The translations under genes were made by a program, and so were the position numbers. This document shows, piece after piece, positions 8,158 to 16,765 of a DNA stretch of 64,000 bases. The DNA is from Chryseobacterium endalhagicum (GTDB taxonomy: Bacteria > Bacteroidota > Bacteroidia > Flavobacteriales > Weeksellaceae), in NCBI RefSeq assembly GCF_016745235.1, contig NZ_JAELVM010000001.1:695856-759855 (forward strand), given 5' to 3'. Every line of letters begins with the position of its first letter. Positions within the stretch are counted from its first letter, which is position 1. The notes below the pieces were generated by a model, which did not search any database, was not told where the DNA came from, and worked only from the letters and a program-made list of their open reading frames with translations.

Positions 8158-9057
8158 ATGAAAAACTACGACGTTATCATCATAGGAGGGAGCTACTCCG
8201 GATTATCTGCTGGAATGGCATTGGGAAGATCATTGAGAAATACCCTGATCATTGACAATGGAAAACCGTGTAACAGTCAGACTCCGCATTCCCACAATTT
8301 CATTACGCATGACGGAAAAACGCCAAAGGAAATTTCTGATCTGGCCCGGGAGCAGGTCGCTGCATACAATACGGTAAAGTTCCACGATGGGACTGTGATA
8401 AAATTGGAAAAGGCTGATGAAGGCTTCCAAGTTGAAACCGCTGCTGGCGAAAAGTTTTCTGCTAAAAAAGTGATCCTGGCTTCAGGAGTAAAAGATTTGA
8501 TGCCGGATATTCCCGGATTTGCTGAATGTTGGGGAATTTCGGTGCTGCATTGCCCTTATTGCCACGGCTATGAGGTAAGAAATGAAGTGACGGGAATTCT
8601 TTCAGACGGCGATATGGCTTATGACTTTTCCAAGCTGGTTTACAATTTAACAAAGGATTTGTTCCTGTTTACCAATGGAAAATCGGTTCTTTCAAAAGAA
8701 CAGAAAGATAAATTGGCTCTGAATAATATAAGTTTAATAGAAGATGAAGTGGAGAGGATAGAACATGAAAATGGGAGCATCAGGAAAATTATTTTCAGGA
8801 CCGGAAAGGAAATTTCTCTAAAAGTATTGTATGCTAAAATTCCTTTTGAGCAGAATATCAATGCGGCAGGAGATCTCGGCTGTGAACTGACGGAACAGGG
8901 ATTCATCAAAGTTGATTTTATGCAGAAAACCAATATTCCGGGAATTTTTGCATGCGGGGATAATGTGACCATGATGAGGTCAGTGGCTGTGGCGATTGCA
9001 CAGGGGAATTTCACCGGAGCTGTCGTCAATAAGGAACTTTCAGAAGAAGAATTTTAA
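8158..9057 (+). CDS. Thioredoxin-reductase-like FAD/NAD(P) oxidoreductase
   Basis: The 299-residue flavoprotein has the FAD-binding motif IIIGGSYSGLSAGMAL (residues 7-22) and the redox pair CPYC (C132 and C135), embedded in HCPYCHGYE. A second conserved stretch near the end, GIFACGDN, contacts FAD. Length and CPYC place it among the short thioredoxin-reductase-like enzymes rather than true TrxB. The electron partner is unknown. A strong hairpin terminator follows. Confidence 0.85.
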   Translation: MKNYDVIIIGGSYSGLSAGMALGRSLRNTLIIDNGKPCNSQTPHSHNFITHDGKTPKEISDLAREQVAAYNTVKFHDGTVIKLEKADEGFQVETAAGEKFSAKKVILASGVKDLMPDIPGFAECWGISVLHCPYCHGYEVRNEVTGILSDGDMAYDFSKLVYNLTKDLFLFTNGKSVLSKEQKDKLALNNISLIEDEVERIEHENGSIRKIIFRTGKEISLKVLYAKIPFEQNINAAGDLGCELTEQGFIKVDFMQKTNIPGIFACGDNVTMMRSVAVAIAQGNFTGAVVNKELSEEEF

Positions 9058-9088
9058 TTTCATACATATATTATATTTTAAATGGTGG

Positions 9089-9117
9089 AGTCCCTGCAGA
9101 AAATTTCTGCAGGGACT
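9089..9117 (+). terminator. Terminator with long stem after the flavoprotein gene
   Basis: AGTCCCTGCAG and CTGCAGGGACT form a perfect 11-bp stem, extended by AAA/TTT, and are followed by TATTTT. It probably ends the transcript of the flavoprotein. Confidence 0.8.
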
Positions 9118-9202
9118 TATTTTACCCTGAATTCGGGATCTTAATTTTGTTAATCAGAATCCAGGTTATTTTATATTCTGTTGTGATAATGTCAATTATT
9201 TT

Positions 9203-9268
9203 ATTCAATAGGAGCGGGCTTCAGCCCGCTTAATAAATAAGGATTTCTCCTTAGGCTTTAGCCAAAAC
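9203..9268 (+). repeat. Multi-hairpin interspersed repeat, copy 1
   Basis: The order is ATTCAATAGG, hairpin GCGGGCTTCAGCCCGC, a spacer, hairpin AAGGATTTCTCCTT, and then GGCTTTAGCCAAAAC. A second copy at 59419-59485 shares the flanks and the order, while the stem bases differ in pairs. Confidence 0.7.
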
Positions 9269-9427
9269 ATAAATAAAAACAGCTGCATTTAAATTTGTTG
9301 AAGCGGATTAAAAAACGAATAAAAACAGAGGTGCATTTCTACCCATGTACTTCATTAACTTCCCACTTCCGGCTTCAAATTTCCTGACTCTATTATACAA
9401 ACAAAAACACCATATCCCAAAATCAGG

Positions 9428-10879
9428 TTATTCAGTCTTTTTATACAACCCAATTTCGCTCAGTGTTATACAAACTGGAGATTGGGTAATATTGATTTTC
9501 ACCTTCGATGTGATTACCGGACTATCGAGTTTTATCAAACGTTTAGCGCCGATGCTTGTTCCGTCATAGATTTTTTTCCATGCATTGTTTTCAAATATTT
9601 CTACCGTGTAAGCTTCTATCCGCTGTCCCAGGGGAATATATTCCTGAAGGCTGATGATATCGAAGATTACCGGTGCTTTTAAATCTAGCTCAAGACTTGC
9701 TGTATGTACATCGTCAGTGGTAGCCCAGTACGTTTCTTTTTTATGATCGAGCAGGGCAGCTGCATTATATTTTTTACCGCGGCTGTTGCTGGCTTTGATT
9801 TGTGCATTTTTCGCCAGATTATTTTCGAAAGTATGTTTCACCATATCACCAAAAGCTTTTAAAGCCTCCACATCATCTTCATGAAGCTGGCCACGGGTAT
9901 CAGGTGCTAAACCAAGGTCAAGGCCTGCGCCTCTTCCCACACTTTTTAAATAAAGATCGAACAGCTTTTCCGGTGTTTTCGGTTTTTCGTTGGCATGATA
10001 AAACCAGCCGTTTCTTAAAGGGACATCGCATTCTGCGGGCATCCAGTATTTACCGTTTCTTATACCTGTCGGGCTTTGCGGATAATTGGCCTGTCCGGGA
10101 ACCGCTTCATTCTTTCCGTCTGGCGCCATTGGAGTAAAGGTAGCCCAGGAGGTTTCTGCAGCATATCCTTCTTCATTACCCACCCAGCGGATATCTAAAC
10201 CGGCATCACTGAAAATATTCGCCATGGGCTGCATCTTGCGTGTAATGGCCCAGGTATTTTTCCAGTCGTAATAAGTGGTATTATCAATAGAGCGTTTTTC
10301 TTTGGTGCCTCCATAGTAGCCGTCGCCACCGTTGGCTCCATCGTGCCAGCTCATAAAAAGCTCCCCGAAATCGCTGTAAAGCTCTCGTAATTGAGCTTGA
10401 TAAATAGCCAGATATTGATCCGTGCCGTAAAGCGGATGGTTTCTGTCCCAGGGAGAACAGTAAACACCGAATTTTAAACCGTTTTTACGAACAGCCTGCT
10501 CTACTTCTTTAACTAAATTTCCTTTTCCGTCTCTGAAAGGACTTTTGCTGATGTTATATTCGGTGGTTTTTGTGGGCCATAGGACAAAACCATCGTGATG
10601 TTTGGCTACCAGGATAATCCCTTTTAATCCACCGGCTTTTGCTGCTTTTATAATCTGTTCAGCATTAAAATCAGCCGGATTAAATATTTTCGGATCGGCA
10701 TCTCCAAAACCCCATTCTTTGTTTTCGAAGGTGGTAGGTGTAAAATGAATCAGGCCGTAAACTTCTATGTCGTGCCAGGCTAACTGCCTTTCAGAAGGTA
10801 TTGCCCCATAAGGTTCAGGCGGAGTTTGGGCATAAACTGATGTTGTCATCAATACAAAAAGAATCAATAAATTTTTCAT
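9428..10879 (-). CDS. Secreted alpha-L-fucosidase, GH29
   Basis: The 483-residue protein hydrolyses alpha-L-fucosides. The start at 10879 gives a clean signal peptide, MKNLLILFVLMTTSVYAQ; an earlier in-frame ATG at 10987 would add 36 hydrophobic residues and is less likely. GH29 marks are the N-terminal WHDIEVYGLIHF, KHHDGFVLWP (about 93-102) and SWHDG with D180 as the probable nucleophile. The last 140 residues look like an F5/8-type C (discoidin-like) carbohydrate-binding domain. It stands alone and divergent from arsR. No link to the polysaccharide locus is evident. Confidence 0.9.
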   Translation of the reverse strand: MKNLLILFVLMTTSVYAQTPPEPYGAIPSERQLAWHDIEVYGLIHFTPTTFENKEWGFGDADPKIFNPADFNAEQIIKAAKAGGLKGIILVAKHHDGFVLWPTKTTEYNISKSPFRDGKGNLVKEVEQAVRKNGLKFGVYCSPWDRNHPLYGTDQYLAIYQAQLRELYSDFGELFMSWHDGANGGDGYYGGTKEKRSIDNTTYYDWKNTWAITRKMQPMANIFSDAGLDIRWVGNEEGYAAETSWATFTPMAPDGKNEAVPGQANYPQSPTGIRNGKYWMPAECDVPLRNGWFYHANEKPKTPEKLFDLYLKSVGRGAGLDLGLAPDTRGQLHEDDVEALKAFGDMVKHTFENNLAKNAQIKASNSRGKKYNAAALLDHKKETYWATTDDVHTASLELDLKAPVIFDIISLQEYIPLGQRIEAYTVEIFENNAWKKIYDGTSIGAKRLIKLDSPVITSKVKINITQSPVCITLSEIGLYKKTE

Positions 10880-11034
10880 AATTAATAGTGCCTTATTAAG
10901 AATTAAAATACAAATAATTATTTTTTTGAAATAAGAGTCTATCAATATTAATCTTTTATACAGAATAATTAGAGAGTATAATGACAAAAATTAGCAGGGA
11001 TTTATTTTAAAATATTTTGCCATAAAAAATTATT

Positions 11035-11050
11035 ATCGTAATATTGCGAT
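11035..11050. promoter_or_regulatory. ArsR-like operator 1
   Basis: ATCGTAATATTGCGAT is an almost perfect 16-bp palindrome, with one mismatched pair. It ends 12 bases before the arsR start codon. The first 13 bases occur again before the next gene (11408), which supports a repressor site. Confidence 0.65.
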
Positions 11051-11062
11051 ATAAATAAAATT

Positions 11063-11389
11063 ATGGGAGCCACAAAAACAGATTTCTTTACAGAAGAGCA
11101 GAATAAGATTGCGGTTATTGCCAAAGCTTTAGGGCATCCGGCAAGAATTGCCATCATTCAGTATCTTCTTAAAGTCAATGAATGCATATGTGGAGACATT
11201 GTGAATGAGCTTCCCCTGGCGCAGCCTACCGTATCCCAGCATCTTAAAGAATTAAAGAATGCAGGGCTCATCAAAGGGAATATTGAAGGGAATTCCATTT
11301 GCTACTGCATTGATGAAAAAGCTTTTGAAATCCTCAATACATTCTTCTCAAATATTATCTCCACAGTGAAAAAGCAGAATTGCTGCTAA
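11063..11389 (+). CDS. arsR: ArsR-family metalloregulator
   Basis: The 108-residue winged-helix repressor senses arsenite or a related ion and controls the operon. ALGHPARIAIIQYLL is typical of the family. The sensor cysteines lie in NECICGDIV (C41 and C43), equivalent to the CxC of E. coli ArsR; LAQPTVSQHLKELKNAGLI is the DNA-recognition helix region. The protein also has CYC near residue 85 and ends in NCC, which might add ligands. It is the first gene of the ars operon and has an operator just upstream. Confidence 0.9.
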   Translation: MGATKTDFFTEEQNKIAVIAKALGHPARIAIIQYLLKVNECICGDIVNELPLAQPTVSQHLKELKNAGLIKGNIEGNSICYCIDEKAFEILNTFFSNIISTVKKQNCC

Positions 11390-11407
11390 AATTTTTTGAA
11401 ATTATTC

Positions 11408-11423
11408 ATCGTAATATTGCATT
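11408..11423. promoter_or_regulatory. ArsR-like operator 2
   Basis: ATCGTAATATTGCATT repeats the first 13 bases of operator 1 in front of the second gene, 22 bases before its start codon. The right half is less conserved. A second, separately repressed promoter inside the operon is likely. Confidence 0.6.
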
Positions 11424-11445
11424 ATAACAATTAAAATACGGACTT

Positions 11446-11919
11446 ATGAAATTATCAGACATTAAAAATATCTTACCGGCACTGGAAAATGTAGAATTCC
11501 AGCTGGAGGACGGAAGATTCGTACCGGAGAACTTTCATGTAACAGAAATAGGAAGGGTAACCAAAAACTTCATCGATTGCGGTGGAACCATCAGAAAAGA
11601 AGAACGGGTTAATTTCCAGCTTTGGAATGCAGACGATTATGAACACCGTCTGAAACCCGGAAAATTATTACATATCATCAGCTTGTCCGAAGATAAACTG
11701 GGAATTGGTGATTTTGAAATCGAAGTGGAGTATCAGGATCAGACCATTGGGAAGTATGATCTGGAATTCAATGGTAAAAACTTTGTTTTAAAAAACAGGC
11801 TTACGGCTTGTCTGGCTCAGGAAGCCTGCGGAATTCCTCAGGAAAAACAAAAAATAAATGTAAGCGATTTGAAAAGCAGTCAGAATTCCTGTTGTACGCC
11901 AGACTCGGGTTGCTGCTAA
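11446..11919 (+). CDS. DUF6428-like protein of arsenic operons
   Basis: The 157-residue soluble protein lacks a recognisable catalytic motif. It is found in arsenic operons of flavobacteria (DUF6428, from memory). Near the end it has ACLAQEACG, and it ends in SCCTPDSGCC, so at least six cysteines lie in the last 45 residues. Such a tail could bind arsenite or another soft metal. It has its own operator and is followed 22 bases later by the arsenate reductase gene. Function in arsenic handling is inferred from place and cysteines. Confidence 0.65.
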   Translation: MKLSDIKNILPALENVEFQLEDGRFVPENFHVTEIGRVTKNFIDCGGTIRKEERVNFQLWNADDYEHRLKPGKLLHIISLSEDKLGIGDFEIEVEYQDQTIGKYDLEFNGKNFVLKNRLTACLAQEACGIPQEKQKINVSDLKSSQNSCCTPDSGCC

Positions 11920-11941
11920 TATTAATCTTTATCATATCGAA

Positions 11942-12553
11942 ATGTATCCTAAATTATCAAAACAGATAGAGGAAATTCTTCTGCAGGACATCAGTGATGA
12001 GAGAAAATTTCTTTTACAGCCGTTAATAGATTTTATAAACGAGAAAAAAAAGAATCAGGTCCCCATCCTTCTTAATTTTATTTGCACCCACAATTCCCGG
12101 AGAAGTCATTTGGCTCAGATCTGGGCACAAACAGCTGCTGCTTATTTTAAAATTCCTGATGTGCACTGCTATTCCGGAGGTTCAGAAGTAACCGCGCTGT
12201 TTCCTGAAATTGCCGGGACTTTAATGAAAGCAGGTTTTTATATCTGGAAATTAAATGAAAGTGAAAATCCTGTCTATGCCGTAAAATATTCTGAAAATGC
12301 TTTGCCGGTCATTGGGTTTTCTAAAAAGTATGATGATGTGTTTAATCCGCGTACCGGTTTTGCGGCAATTATGACCTGCTCACACGCCGACGGAAACTGT
12401 CCCTTTATTCCGGGTGCGGAAAAACGGATTCCTGTTACATTTGAAGATCCGAAAATTTCAGACGGAACCCCTGAGCAGACAGAAATATACCAAAAGAGAA
12501 GTTTGGAAATCGGTGCTGAAATGATGTATGTTTTTTCCAAAATCAATAACTGA
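11942..12553 (+). CDS. Arsenate reductase-like protein, LMW-phosphatase fold
   Basis: The 203-residue protein has the P-loop CTHNSRRS (C48, R54), the CX5R catalytic motif of low-molecular-weight phosphatases and of thioredoxin-coupled arsenate reductases. It is longer than the about 135 residues of ArsC of Gram-positive bacteria, and has a 45-residue N-terminal extension. Further cysteines occur in ACSH-type context ([11 protein letters not shown], about residues 145-155), which may be redox partners. Only 2 bases separate it from acr3, so arsenate reduction then arsenite export is the natural reading. Confidence 0.8.
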   Translation: MYPKLSKQIEEILLQDISDERKFLLQPLIDFINEKKKNQVPILLNFICTHNSRRSHLAQIWAQTAAAYFKIPDVHCYSGGSEVTALFPEIAGTLMKAGFYIWKLNESENPVYAVKYSENALPVIGFSKKYDDVFNPRTGFAAIMTCSHADGNCPFIPGAEKRIPVTFEDPKISDGTPEQTEIYQKRSLEIGAEMMYVFSKINN

Positions 12554-12555
12554 CA

Positions 12556-13590
12556 ATGAATTCCAGATTAAAATTTCTTGACAGGTACTTAACACTTTGG
12601 ATCTTTCTGGCCATGATCATTGGAGTGGGTTTGGGCTATTTCTTTCCTGGTATCTCCGGGGTAACCCATTCACTTTCTTTTGGCACGACCAATATACCAT
12701 TGGCCGCCGGGCTGATCCTGATGATGTACCCGCCGCTTGCAAAGGTAGATTACAGTCTTTTGCCGCAGGTTTTTAAAGATAAAAAAGTAATATCCGTTTC
12801 ATTACTGCTCAACTGGATTGTAGGACCTGTTTTGATGTTTGTTTTAGCGGTTATTTTTCTCAGAAATGAACCGGACTTTATGATAGGACTGATCCTGATT
12901 GGCCTGGCCAGATGTATTGCAATGGTCATTGTCTGGAATGATCTGGCAAAAGGAAACCGGGAATATGCGGCTTTGCTGATCGCTTTAAATAGTATTTTTC
13001 AAATAGTGTCCTACAGCTTTCTGGTATGGCTGTTCATCAATGTACTGCCTCAAAAATTGGGATTGGGTAAATTTACGGTTTCCGTACCCGTAAGAGATGT
13101 TGCTGAAAGTGTCCTGATTTATCTGGGAATTCCTTTTTTAGCCGGTTTTTTAACTCGTTATTTTCTTACAAAACGACATGGAAAAGAATGGTACGAACGG
13201 AAATTCATCCCTGTCATCTCGCCGGTTACTTTATATGCATTGCTGTTTACTATTGTCTTAATGTTTAGCTTAAAAGGAGATACAATATTGCAGCTGCCCA
13301 TGGATGTTATAAAAGTTGCTGTCCCGCTGATCATTTACTTTATATTGATGTTTTTTATCAGCTTTTCAATAAACAGATTACTCAAAGTTCCTTACGATAA
13401 AAATGTGTCGATTGCTTTTACGGCAACAGGAAATAATTTTGAATTGGCTATTGCGGTGAGTATTGCTGTTTTTGGAATTCATTCGCCGCAGGCTTTTGCA
13501 GGTGTCATTGGCCCTCTGGTGGAAGTCCCGGTATTAATACTCTTGGTTAAGGTGAGTTTATACTTGAAAAAATTCTATGAAAAGAAGTAA
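12556..13590 (+). CDS. acr3: Arsenite efflux transporter Acr3
   Basis: The 344-residue inner-membrane carrier has about ten helices. ACR3-type marks are [17 protein letters not shown] (about 50-66) and [18 protein letters not shown], with the essential-type Cys at C120. It exports arsenite using the proton-motive force. It is the last gene of the ars operon. No clear terminator is seen after it. Confidence 0.92.
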   Translation: MNSRLKFLDRYLTLWIFLAMIIGVGLGYFFPGISGVTHSLSFGTTNIPLAAGLILMMYPPLAKVDYSLLPQVFKDKKVISVSLLLNWIVGPVLMFVLAVIFLRNEPDFMIGLILIGLARCIAMVIVWNDLAKGNREYAALLIALNSIFQIVSYSFLVWLFINVLPQKLGLGKFTVSVPVRDVAESVLIYLGIPFLAGFLTRYFLTKRHGKEWYERKFIPVISPVTLYALLFTIVLMFSLKGDTILQLPMDVIKVAVPLIIYFILMFFISFSINRLLKVPYDKNVSIAFTATGNNFELAIAVSIAVFGIHSPQAFAGVIGPLVEVPVLILLVKVSLYLKKFYEKK

Positions 13591-13685
13591 ATAAAGCAAT
13601 TAATGATGGATAAATCAAAGGATAGTGGCTAAATTTTATTCTAAAAATCATATTTTTCAATGCCACAATCTTGCAGGAAATTCCG

Positions 13686-13693
13686 TACATTTG
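13686..13693 (+). promoter_or_regulatory. Bacteroidota -7 box TACATTTG before glyA
   Basis: TACATTTG fits TAnnTTTG and lies 30 bases before the glyA start codon. No clear -33 TTG can be assigned. Confidence 0.6.
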
Positions 13694-13723
13694 GGGGGAT
13701 AAATTTCAAAAACTAAAAGTAAA

Positions 13724-14989
13724 ATGGACATTATTTTCGACCTGATTGAAAAAGAAAGACAAAGACAAGCCCATGGATTAGAGCTTATTGCGTCAGAGAA
13801 CTTCGTTTCTGAAAACGTAATGAAAGCAATGGGAAGTGTGCTGACCAACAAATATGCTGAAGGATATCCCGGAAAGAGATATTACGGAGGTTGTGAAGTA
13901 GTAGATGAGGTTGAAACATTAGCCATCAACAGAGCAAAAGAACTTTTCGGTGTGGATTATGTCAACGTACAGCCACATTCAGGTTCTCAGGCTAATGCTG
14001 CCGTTTATCTTGCAGTTTTGAAACCTGGTGACAAGATCATGGGGATGGACCTTTCTATGGGAGGGCACCTTACGCACGGATCAGGAGTGAATTTCTCCGG
14101 AATCCAGTATCAGGTGGTTTCTTACGGTGTTGAAAGAGAAACGGGTCTTATCGATTACAATCAGATGAGAGAAGTGGCTTTAAGAGAAAGACCAAAAATG
14201 CTGATCGCAGGTTTCTCGGCGTATTCAAGAGATCTTGATTATGCCAAATACAGAGAGATCGCAGATGAAGTAGGGGCAACGCTTTGGGCAGATATCGCCC
14301 ACCCGGCTGGTCTGGTTGCGAAAGGATTGTTAAACTCTCCATTCGAACATTGTCATGTAGTGACGACTACCACTCACAAGACGTTAAGAGGTCCAAGAGG
14401 GGGAATGATCATGATGGGTAAAGATTTCGAAAACACATACGGTCACAAAACTCCGAAAGGAGAGACGAAAATGATGAGCCAGGTATTGGATGGAGCTGTT
14501 TTCCCTGGAATTCAGGGAGGGCCTTTGGAGCACGTTATTGCCGGTAAGGCGGTAGCTTTTGCTGAAGCCATCGACGGTCAGTTCGAAACATACGCTAAAC
14601 AGGTGAGATCCAATGCACAGGCATTATCAAAAGCAATGATCGACAGAGGTTTTGATATCGTAAGCGGAGGAACGGACAACCACTTAATGCTGGTAGACCT
14701 TAGAAATAAGAATGTAAACGGAAAGGAAACAGAGAAAGCTCTGGTATTGGCAGACATAACCTGTAACAAAAATATGGTTCCGTTTGACGATAAATCACCA
14801 TTCACGACTTCTGGTATCAGACTGGGAACTGCAGCGATCACCACAAGAGGTCTTAAAGAAAATGATATGGATACCATCGCAGGATTAATCTCTGAAGTGG
14901 TTGACAATATCAAAAATGAGGAAGTGATCTCTTCCGTAAGAAAGAAGGTGAATGAACTGATGGAAGGCAGAGCATTATTCAACTATTAA
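13724..14989 (+). CDS. glyA: Serine hydroxymethyltransferase
   Basis: GlyA converts serine and tetrahydrofolate to glycine and 5,10-methylene-tetrahydrofolate, a main source of one-carbon units. The 421-residue length is normal. The PLP lysine is K219 in [21 protein letters not shown] and [12 protein letters not shown] are further conserved stretches. It has its own promoter and terminator and so is separate from the ars operon and the downstream genes. Confidence 0.97.
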   Translation: MDIIFDLIEKERQRQAHGLELIASENFVSENVMKAMGSVLTNKYAEGYPGKRYYGGCEVVDEVETLAINRAKELFGVDYVNVQPHSGSQANAAVYLAVLKPGDKIMGMDLSMGGHLTHGSGVNFSGIQYQVVSYGVERETGLIDYNQMREVALRERPKMLIAGFSAYSRDLDYAKYREIADEVGATLWADIAHPAGLVAKGLLNSPFEHCHVVTTTTHKTLRGPRGGMIMMGKDFENTYGHKTPKGETKMMSQVLDGAVFPGIQGGPLEHVIAGKAVAFAEAIDGQFETYAKQVRSNAQALSKAMIDRGFDIVSGGTDNHLMLVDLRNKNVNGKETEKALVLADITCNKNMVPFDDKSPFTTSGIRLGTAAITTRGLKENDMDTIAGLISEVVDNIKNEEVISSVRKKVNELMEGRALFNY

Positions 14990-15009
14990 TTTTATTTAAA
15001 CATTATAAT

Positions 15010-15038
15010 AAAGAATGGGCATCTTGTCCATTCTTTTT
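15010..15038 (+). terminator. Terminator after glyA
   Basis: AAAGAATGG and CCATTCTTT form a 9-bp stem with a 9-base loop and a short T-run. It ends only 11 bases before recX, so recX must use a promoter inside this short region or rely on read-through. Confidence 0.75.
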
Positions 15039-15049
15039 CATATCTGATT

Positions 15050-15514
15050 ATGGAGAAGAAATCTTTCACTTTTGATGAAATTAAACTGAAACTGGTGAAT
15101 TACTGTGTATATCAGGACCGTTGTCATGCAGAAGTAGAGCAGAAAATGCGTGAATTTTTACTGATCGATGAAGCAAAGGATGAGATCATTCTGTATCTGC
15201 TGAAGGAAAACTATCTGAATGAGGAAAGATTTACAAGAAGTTACATCAGAGGAAAATTTTATATCAAGCATTGGGGCAGGAATAAGATCAAAATACATCT
15301 GAAGCAGAAACAGATTTCCGATAAATTGATCAGTAGCTGTTTTGATGAAATAGACGAAGATGATTATGAAAAAATGATCCGGAAGATCTTTGAAGACTAT
15401 TATTCAAAACAGAACGGCTTGAAAGAATATCAAAAAAAATCCAAAACTATAAAATATTTAATGAGCAGAGGTTTTGAATATGAGAAAATAAATGATACTT
15501 TTGGAGAAACATAA
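15050..15514 (+). CDS. recX: Regulatory protein RecX
   Basis: The 154-residue protein is built from three-helix repeats and modulates RecA filament activity. FTFDEIKLKLVNYCVYQDRCHAEVEQKM (about 5-32), the LKENYLNEERFTRSYIRGK repeat and KHWGRNKIKIHLKQK match the family. The next gene follows after 5 bases, so recX may be on the same transcript as the polysaccharide locus. Confidence 0.88.
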   Translation: MEKKSFTFDEIKLKLVNYCVYQDRCHAEVEQKMREFLLIDEAKDEIILYLLKENYLNEERFTRSYIRGKFYIKHWGRNKIKIHLKQKQISDKLISSCFDEIDEDDYEKMIRKIFEDYYSKQNGLKEYQKKSKTIKYLMSRGFEYEKINDTFGET

Positions 15515-15519
15515 GATAA

Positions 15520-16647
15520 TTGAAAAAAGAAAAGATTTGGCTATCGCCCCCTCATATGGGAGGGAACGAGCTGAGATATGTACACCAGGCACTTGATACC
15601 AACCGGATTTCACAATATGGCTCTAATATAGATGAGTTTGAGAACAGCCTAGAAAATTATTTTGGAAGCAACTCTCACGTTACCGCTTTATCTTCGGGGA
15701 CTGCAGCCCTTCATGTAGCACTCAGAATGCTAAATGTAGAAAAGGGTGATTTTGTGATTTGTCAGTCCTTTACCTTTGTGGCTACAGCCAATCCCATCCT
15801 TTATCTGAATGCAGTTCCTGTATTTGTAGACAGTGAAAACCAGACGTGGAATATGTGTCCGGAAGCGTTGGAAGATGCTGTTAAATACTGTATTCAAAAA
15901 GGAAAAAAGCCTAAAGCAATTATTGTAGTACTATCTTACGGAATGCCGTTTATGGTGGAAGAAATAGTCCAGATCTCAAAAAAATATGAAATTCCTCTTA
16001 TTGAAGACAGCGCAGCAGCATTGGGCAGCAAATATAAAGACCAGCTGTGTGGCACTTTTGGAGATCTTTCCGTGATCAGTTTTAATGGTAACAAGATTAT
16101 TACCACAGGCGGCGGCGGAGCTTTAATTTCCAGAAAAGGCGAAGATAAGACCAGAGCTCTTTTTTTGTCCACGCAGGCTAAGGATGGAATGGAATTTTAC
16201 GGACATTCAGAAATAGGATATAATTACAGGATGGATAATGTAGCTGCCGGAATCGGAAGAGGGCAGATGGAAACCCTGGAAGAAAAGATCATGCTGCGAA
16301 GAAAAAATCATGATTTTTATCAAGAAGCGGTAAAGGATAATGAAAATATTGAACTGTTTTCCGCACCCAACAGCGACTTCTTTTCTAATTATTGGCTGAA
16401 CACCATTATTCTTAAAAATAATTTCCCCAAAGAAAATCTAAGAGCCAAGTTCTCAGAGGATAATATAGAAACCAGATACCTATGGAAACCTATGCATCTT
16501 CAGCCGCTATTTAAGGGCTATGAGTTTTTTGGAAATAATTTATGTGGTACACTTTTTGACACAGGACTGTGCCTGCCGTCGGGAACCAATTTAACAGATG
16601 AATCGAGAAACAGAATTTCAGAGGTTTTACAGACTAAAATTCACTAA
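15520..16647 (+). CDS. DegT/DnrJ/EryC1-family sugar aminotransferase, PglE-like
   Basis: A PLP-dependent aminotransferase that adds an amino group to a keto nucleotide sugar. The 375-residue enzyme has LSPPHMGGNE near the start and the PLP lysine K192 in SFNGNKIITTGGGG. The nearest known kind is PglE-like, which makes the 4-amino sugar from the UDP-4-keto-6-deoxy-GlcNAc formed by the WbpM/PglF-like enzyme next door. The start is TTG at 15520, 5 bases after recX; the next ATG (residue 13) would cut into the conserved start. It is the first gene of the surface polysaccharide locus. Confidence 0.85.
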   Translation: MKKEKIWLSPPHMGGNELRYVHQALDTNRISQYGSNIDEFENSLENYFGSNSHVTALSSGTAALHVALRMLNVEKGDFVICQSFTFVATANPILYLNAVPVFVDSENQTWNMCPEALEDAVKYCIQKGKKPKAIIVVLSYGMPFMVEEIVQISKKYEIPLIEDSAAALGSKYKDQLCGTFGDLSVISFNGNKIITTGGGGALISRKGEDKTRALFLSTQAKDGMEFYGHSEIGYNYRMDNVAAGIGRGQMETLEEKIMLRRKNHDFYQEAVKDNENIELFSAPNSDFFSNYWLNTIILKNNFPKENLRAKFSEDNIETRYLWKPMHLQPLFKGYEFFGNNLCGTLFDTGLCLPSGTNLTDESRNRISEVLQTKIH

Positions 16648-16685
16648 ATTTTGTTTTAAATTTAAGTGTAGATAAAATTTTATTT

Positions 16686-16693
16686 TAATTTTG
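16686..16693 (+). promoter_or_regulatory. Possible -7 box TAATTTTG in the polysaccharide locus
   Basis: TAATTTTG fits TAnnTTTG and lies about 72 bases before the WbpM-like gene, in one of the few gaps of the locus. A start site for the main transcript is possible. The AT-rich setting makes a chance match quite likely. Confidence 0.4.
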
Positions 16694-16765
16694 TATCCAC
16701 CTTATTTTAATTTTAATGAAAATCGGGTTTTTTGCCCCTTTTAAATATGAACATATATACAGACA

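Larger units (their letters stand above)
9058..9427. other. Gap between convergent genes with terminator and repeat
   Basis: This 370-base gap holds the terminator at 9089-9117 and the multi-hairpin repeat at 9203-9268. The rest (about 9270-9427) is AT-rich, with no gene or terminator for the fucosidase that I can support; the open frame at 9345-9569 overlaps the fucosidase on the opposite strand and looks like a shadow. Confidence 0.6.

Noticed and set aside
10880..10987. Longer start of the GH29 fucosidase at 10987
   Set aside because: It would add 36 hydrophobic residues before a complete signal peptide that starts at 10879.
16726..16744. GGG/CCC mini-hairpin before the WbpM-like gene as attenuator
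   Set aside because: The stem is only three to four pairs and no alternative pairing was seen.
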